The notes below the pieces were generated by a model, which saw only the letters and a list, made by a program, of their open reading frames with translations, was not told the DNA's origin and ran no database searches. A DNA stretch of 37,132 nucleotides from contig JALWDA010000113.1 of NCBI GenBank assembly GCA_027014955.1, positions 1 through 37,132 on the forward strand, in the 5' to 3' direction. The position numbers and the translations under genes were made by a program. This DNA comes from Desulfurococcales archaeon (GTDB lineage Archaea > Thermoproteota > Thermoprotei_A > Sulfolobales > Fervidicoccaceae). Shown here piece by piece: positions 35,743 to 37,132 of the stretch (position 1 is the first letter of the stretch; each line of letters starts with the position of its first letter).

Positions 35743-37132
35743 ATGACGGGTGTTGAAATATATATTTTAATGATGTTCTCAGAAAAACCTTCTACAGGGG
35801 GAGAAGCCCTGCCCACACTCTTCGCTGGACTGGACCTGGGTACGGGCAGTGTGAAGCTAGAGTGCTATACCCTGACCTTTGAAAAGTTATGTGACGCTTC
35901 CCAGCCTATAGGTCTGAAGACCTGGGAAGATAGCGGCAGGCTCTACGCAGAGCAGGACCTTGGGGAGATAATCAACACATCCGTGAAGTTACTAAGACTC
36001 GCGGTAAAGAGAGCCGAGAAGAGAGGGTTCGACACGCTGGTGATAGGCCTCTCGGGCCAGTCCCCCGGGCTTGCACTTATAGACAAGGAAGCGAGGGCCC
36101 TCCACCCCTACATATCCTGGATGGATAGGAGGGCCGTTGAAGAGGCCAGGCTGATCGAACAGGAGGTCGGGTGGGAGAAGATAAGGAAGCTCACCGGCCT
36201 GAGGCCTGACCCGCTTTTCACGGGACCCAAGCTTCTCTGGGTAAAGAAGAGGAAGCCCCAACTCGTTGAGAGGGCCTACATGGCTGGGCAGCTGAAGGAT
36301 GTCCTCTACTACGTGTTAACGGGTAAGAAGCTGACTGACCACACACATGCCAGCGAGACCCTCCTATACGGCCTGGAGAGGGGAGGGTGGGAGCCCCTAC
36401 TGCTTGAGAAGAGTGGAGTCGAGGACCTCGGCCTTCTCCCCAGTATAGAGGAGTCAATACACTTGGAGGACGCCACGATAAACGCCCGGGGGCTCCTTGA
36501 AGCGAGTGGAGGTATGAGGATATACGTGTCCCTGGGGTGCGTGGACTCCGTCTGCTCACACATGGTGACAGAGTCGGGGCGGCGAGACATTGTCGTGGAC
36601 ACCACTGGCAGCTCCACCTGCCTCAACTTCACGGTCGACGAGCCCCGGGGCGACCCCTGGGGGGCCTTCGAGGTCTACAGGCACGCTATCGCGGGTAAGT
36701 GGGTGGCCGAGGCCTCTCTCCCCACGGGAGGCAGGGGTCTCGAGTGGCTCTTGGAGACCCTTAGCCTCTCCTGGGATGCCCTAGAGGGTCTTCCCAAGGG
36801 TCCCTCCGAGCTTCTCTTTCTCCCCTTCCTTGAGGGGACACGTAGCCCCGACTGGCGCCCAGGTATGCGGGGGCTTGTATACGGTCTTAGCCTCTCCACT
36901 AGCAAAAGTGACCTCATCAGGGCCTATATGCAGGGGGTGGCCCTTTGGGAGAGGGTTATTGTCAGAAAGGCTGAGGAGTGGAGGGGTAGGGGGTTCAGTC
37001 TCATGAGGGTGGTCGGCGGCGGCTCCAGGATTGGCTTGTGGAACTCTAGAAAGGCTGGAATCGTCGGCCTCCCTGTGGAGAAGATGCCCTGGATTGACGC
37101 GAGCGCCCTCGGCGCCGCGGTTACGGGCATGG
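35743..37132 (+). CDS. FGGY-family carbohydrate kinase, xylulokinase-like, 3' end outside window
   Basis: The frame is open to the window end (463 codons visible). FGGY features: phosphate-1 loop FAGLDLGTGSVK near the start, LSGQSPGLALIDKEARAL with ISWMDRRA, the catalytic-base segment LGCVDSVC, adenosine/phosphate-2 loop DTTGSSTCLNF, and a xylulokinase-like LPFLEGTRSPDWRPGMRG with VVGGGSRIGLWNSRKAGIVGLPV and ALGAAVTG. Related kinases act on xylulose, gluconate, glycerol or ribulose; the substrate cannot be decided. ATG 35743 suits the TATA at 35705 (short leader) but adds about 26 residues before the core. ATG 35770, and CTG 35809 after GGGGGAG, are alternatives. It diverges from the GfcR-type regulator. 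Confidence 0.88.
   Translation, partial: MTGVEIYILMMFSEKPSTGGEALPTLFAGLDLGTGSVKLECYTLTFEKLCDASQPIGLKTWEDSGRLYAEQDLGEIINTSVKLLRLAVKRAEKRGFDTLVIGLSGQSPGLALIDKEARALHPYISWMDRRAVEEARLIEQEVGWEKIRKLTGLRPDPLFTGPKLLWVKKRKPQLVERAYMAGQLKDVLYYVLTGKKLTDHTHASETLLYGLERGGWEPLLLEKSGVEDLGLLPSIEESIHLEDATINARGLLEASGGMRIYVSLGCVDSVCSHMVTESGRRDIVVDTTGSSTCLNFTVDEPRGDPWGAFEVYRHAIAGKWVAEASLPTGGRGLEWLLETLSLSWDALEGLPKGPSELLFLPFLEGTRSPDWRPGMRGLVYGLSLSTSKSDLIRAYMQGVALWERVIVRKAEEWRGRGFSLMRVVGGGSRIGLWNSRKAGIVGLPVEKMPWIDASALGAAVTGM

Overview
The window looks like part of a hyperthermophilic crenarchaeal (Thermoproteota) chromosome. The evidence is an RNA polymerase largest subunit split into Rpo1N and Rpo1C, archaeal-type uS7, uS12, eL30-like and NusA-KH genes, three tRNA genes with encoded CCA (one with an anticodon-loop intron), frequent TTG and GTG starts preceded by GGTG-type Shine-Dalgarno (SD) sites, and AGG/ATA-rich codon use. 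With a nitrate respiration operon this would suit a nitrate-using Desulfurococcales-like organism (Aeropyrum, Pyrolobus or Pyrodictium relatives). That placement is inference. I see no insertion sequence, CRISPR array, rRNA or phage gene.

Layout. (1) 1-10810, minus strand: the information-processing cluster, transcribed rpoH > rpoB > rpoA1 > rpoA2 > rpl30e > nusA > rps12 > DUF151 nuclease-like gene > rps7 > EF-1alpha (cut by the window edge). Several internal gaps carry their own TATA-like boxes and foldable leaders. rpoB has no ATG, GTG or TTG upstream of its conserved N-terminus. (2) 10811-17018: a structured non-coding stretch, tRNA-Glu(CUC), a large STAND-type ATPase regulator, a secreted beta-helix protein with an Ig-like domain and a dockerin-like EF-hand tail, and intron-containing tRNA-Ser(CGA). 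(3) 17153-23465: a thiolase-fold protein lacking the catalytic cysteine, paired with a DUF35 Zn-ribbon/OB protein, converging on a complete branched-chain amino acid type ABC transporter (livF-livG-livM-livH-livK). (4) 23466-24812: an AT-rich repeat-bearing gap, a VapBC toxin-antitoxin pair with a palindrome at its promoter, and tRNA-Ala(UGC).

(5) 25083-32620: a nitrate reductase operon, narG (Tat-exported catalytic subunit), narH (four Fe-S clusters), an EbdC-like heme b subunit anchored by a C-terminal helix, an unassigned polytopic membrane protein, and narJ. No NarI-like cytochrome b is present. The twin-arginine motif on NarG and the signal-anchored heme subunit imply an outward-facing enzyme whose electron entry runs through the heme protein and perhaps the unassigned membrane protein. 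A Bat-type HTH-10 regulator with a CxxC pair converges on narJ and is the best local candidate for control of the operon.

(6) 33372-37132: a class III aminotransferase with a cysteine-rich insert, then an HTH-phosphoribosyltransferase regulator (GfcR type) divergent from an FGGY sugar kinase that runs off the window. The 79-bp divergent gap contains a perfect 12-bp palindrome beside a TATA element that can be read in both directions, so it reads as a compact sugar-sensing switch.
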